Source of the DNA: Lota lota
Taxonomy: Eukaryota; Chordata; Actinopteri; Gadiformes; Lotidae
NCBI GenBank assembly: GCA_026745465.1
Contig: JACYXH010000839.1
Span: 372,001 to 436,000, forward strand
Direction of reading: 5' to 3'
Length of the DNA stretch: 64,000 bases
In this document: piece after piece, positions 62,701-64,000 of the stretch
How positions within the stretch are numbered: position 1 is the first letter of the stretch
Layout: every line of letters begins with the position of its first letter
The notes under the pieces: model-generated
Database searches by the model: none
What the model was told of the DNA's origin: nothing
Seen by the model: the letters and a program-made list of their open reading frames with translations, nothing else
Program-made: the position numbers and the translations under genes

Positions 62701-63221
62701 CTGGGCTGTCTCATCACAGGTTTCTGTGGTTCTGTTCCAGTCCAGGCTTCTTCTTTTTTTCTCCCCTTAGACCTTGTGAAGACCAATGTAGCCTCCAAGA
62801 TGAGTCATTCCTTTGAGGTATTGGTGGTGTAATGTCCTGGCTGGGTGTGACCAATGCCCAGCTTGTCAAAGTGGGTTTTGGTTAGGTTACAGGTTGTTAG
62901 TTATCTGTTAATATCAGATACATTCACTCAAAGATAGATGGCTAAAAATATTTTTTTATTTTATTAAATGTCTTACTAAAAGAACCATCACAAACATACA
63001 ATCAACAATATTCTGTAATTTGTATAATACACATTTACACAAATAAATAAAACGTTGATTTGTGTACAGTGAGATTTTGGACCCTTGTGTACAGTGAGAT
63101 TTTGGACCCAGCTGAGCAACAGCTGTTATCCATCGGGAGAGGGAAGGGGGTCGTTTTTGTGGGGTGTTTCCCCTATTCCTGTGTGTCCATCGTTTTCGTT
63201 CGCTCTGCTCTGCTCTGCTCT

Positions 63222-63299
<78 letters not shown>

Positions 63300-63632
63300 T
63301 TCTCTCTCTTCTTTCTCTCTCTTCTTTCTCAAAAGGAAAGGGGGCTTTGCTTCTCGTTACTTACGCGAAAGCGAACGAACCATATGCACCGGCATACACG
63401 GAGCCAAGAGGCACGTTGAACGGACTGATTAGTTTCACGCCGCTTATGCGTTAATGACCCAATTGCACCAATGAGCGGCCGTGTTTTAATCGGTAAAGTG
63501 GCGCCCTTCCAGTCGGCTCCAAGAGCGGAAAGGACGCTGCTCAAAGCAAGGTAAATGGAAAGTTTGCGGTTTCTCTATGGTCGCGACACTAGTGGGTGTT
63601 GTAGCGGTGGAGCCGTTTCTTAGGAACTGCGA

Positions 63633-63704
63633 CATGTGATCACATGTTATCGGCGACATGTTGTCGCACATGTTATCTGTGACATGTTGTCGCACATGTT
63701 ACAT
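63633..63704. repeat. ACATGT-centred tandem duplication
   Basis: Two copies of a 29-bp unit containing GACATGTTGTCGCACATGTT, with five ACATGT palindromes in 72 bp. Confidence 0.8.
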
Positions 63705-64000
63705 GCTAAGATCTCTGGCTCTTTCAGTAGCTTCCAGGAGCCAGACGTAAGAGTGACAAACTGCAGGGTTGTTAATGTTGTTTTTAAAATATTACTCCCT
63801 ACCTTTAACGATACTTGCTGCTGCTAAATGTTTGTTTTTTTTTAAAGGAGAAAAAACACAACTGTAATGTGAAAAACAAGCTAATTACCTCGTTGCTAAA
63901 ATCGCTTTTCTTTTTCTTTTAATTTACTTCATTTTAGTATTGGTTTTCATTCATTATTTTAAGTTATTTTTTTAATTTATTTTTCCTGGTAGACATTGTG

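Overview
The window is vertebrate nuclear DNA, almost certainly from a teleost fish. It contains split genes with consensus GT-AG introns, tRNA-derived SINEs of the common teleost type, a hAT transposon with an 8-bp target duplication, and a very high load of CA/GT, GA/CT and poly-G/C tracts. That microsatellite density suggests a cod-like (gadiform) fish, but this is an inference. No bacterial-style operons, rRNA genes, true tRNA genes or CRISPR arrays were seen. Most long open frames are read-through of dinucleotide repeats.

Four genes can be supported, in the order seen at human 1q32.1 (TNNT2, TNNI1, CSRP1, NAV1; gene order from memory). (1) At 88-503 on the minus strand is the promoter and first exons of a troponin T gene (tnnt2-like), running off the left edge. 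(2) At 2631-7932 on the minus strand is a complete slow-type troponin I gene (tnni1-like, 185 aa). It includes a 7-nt microexon and has an Asp in the inhibitory peptide where Pro or Thr is usual. (3) At 12775-15547 on the minus strand is a complete csrp1 gene (192 aa, two LIM domains), with a leader exon and TATA-like box near 16.64-16.73 kb. (4) From 33.1 kb to beyond the right edge, on the plus strand, is the 5' part of neuron navigator 1 (nav1).

nav1 appears to have two alternative amino-terminal ends that join the same exon at 48417. One is a classic first exon at 41718-42435. The other is an upstream pair of exons (33125-33953 and 34999-35090) whose sequence and splice phase resemble the corresponding part of NAV2 and NAV3. 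The rest of the gene, including the AAA domain, lies outside the window.

The space between exons is dominated by repeats. The last tnni1 intron holds two minisatellites, a tRNA-like SINE head and a 1265-bp hAT element. The first nav1 intron is almost entirely one minisatellite. Tandem arrays repeatedly begin or end within about 5-15 bp of splice sites. Several SINE copies show internal rearrangement: two are folded into hairpins at the B box, and two have the same roughly 42-bp internal module amplified in tandem.

Functionally, troponin T and troponin I are partners in the thin-filament calcium switch of striated muscle. CSRP1 is an actin-cytoskeleton and nuclear LIM adaptor. NAV1 is a microtubule plus-end protein of neurons. 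The cluster is conserved linkage rather than a single pathway.
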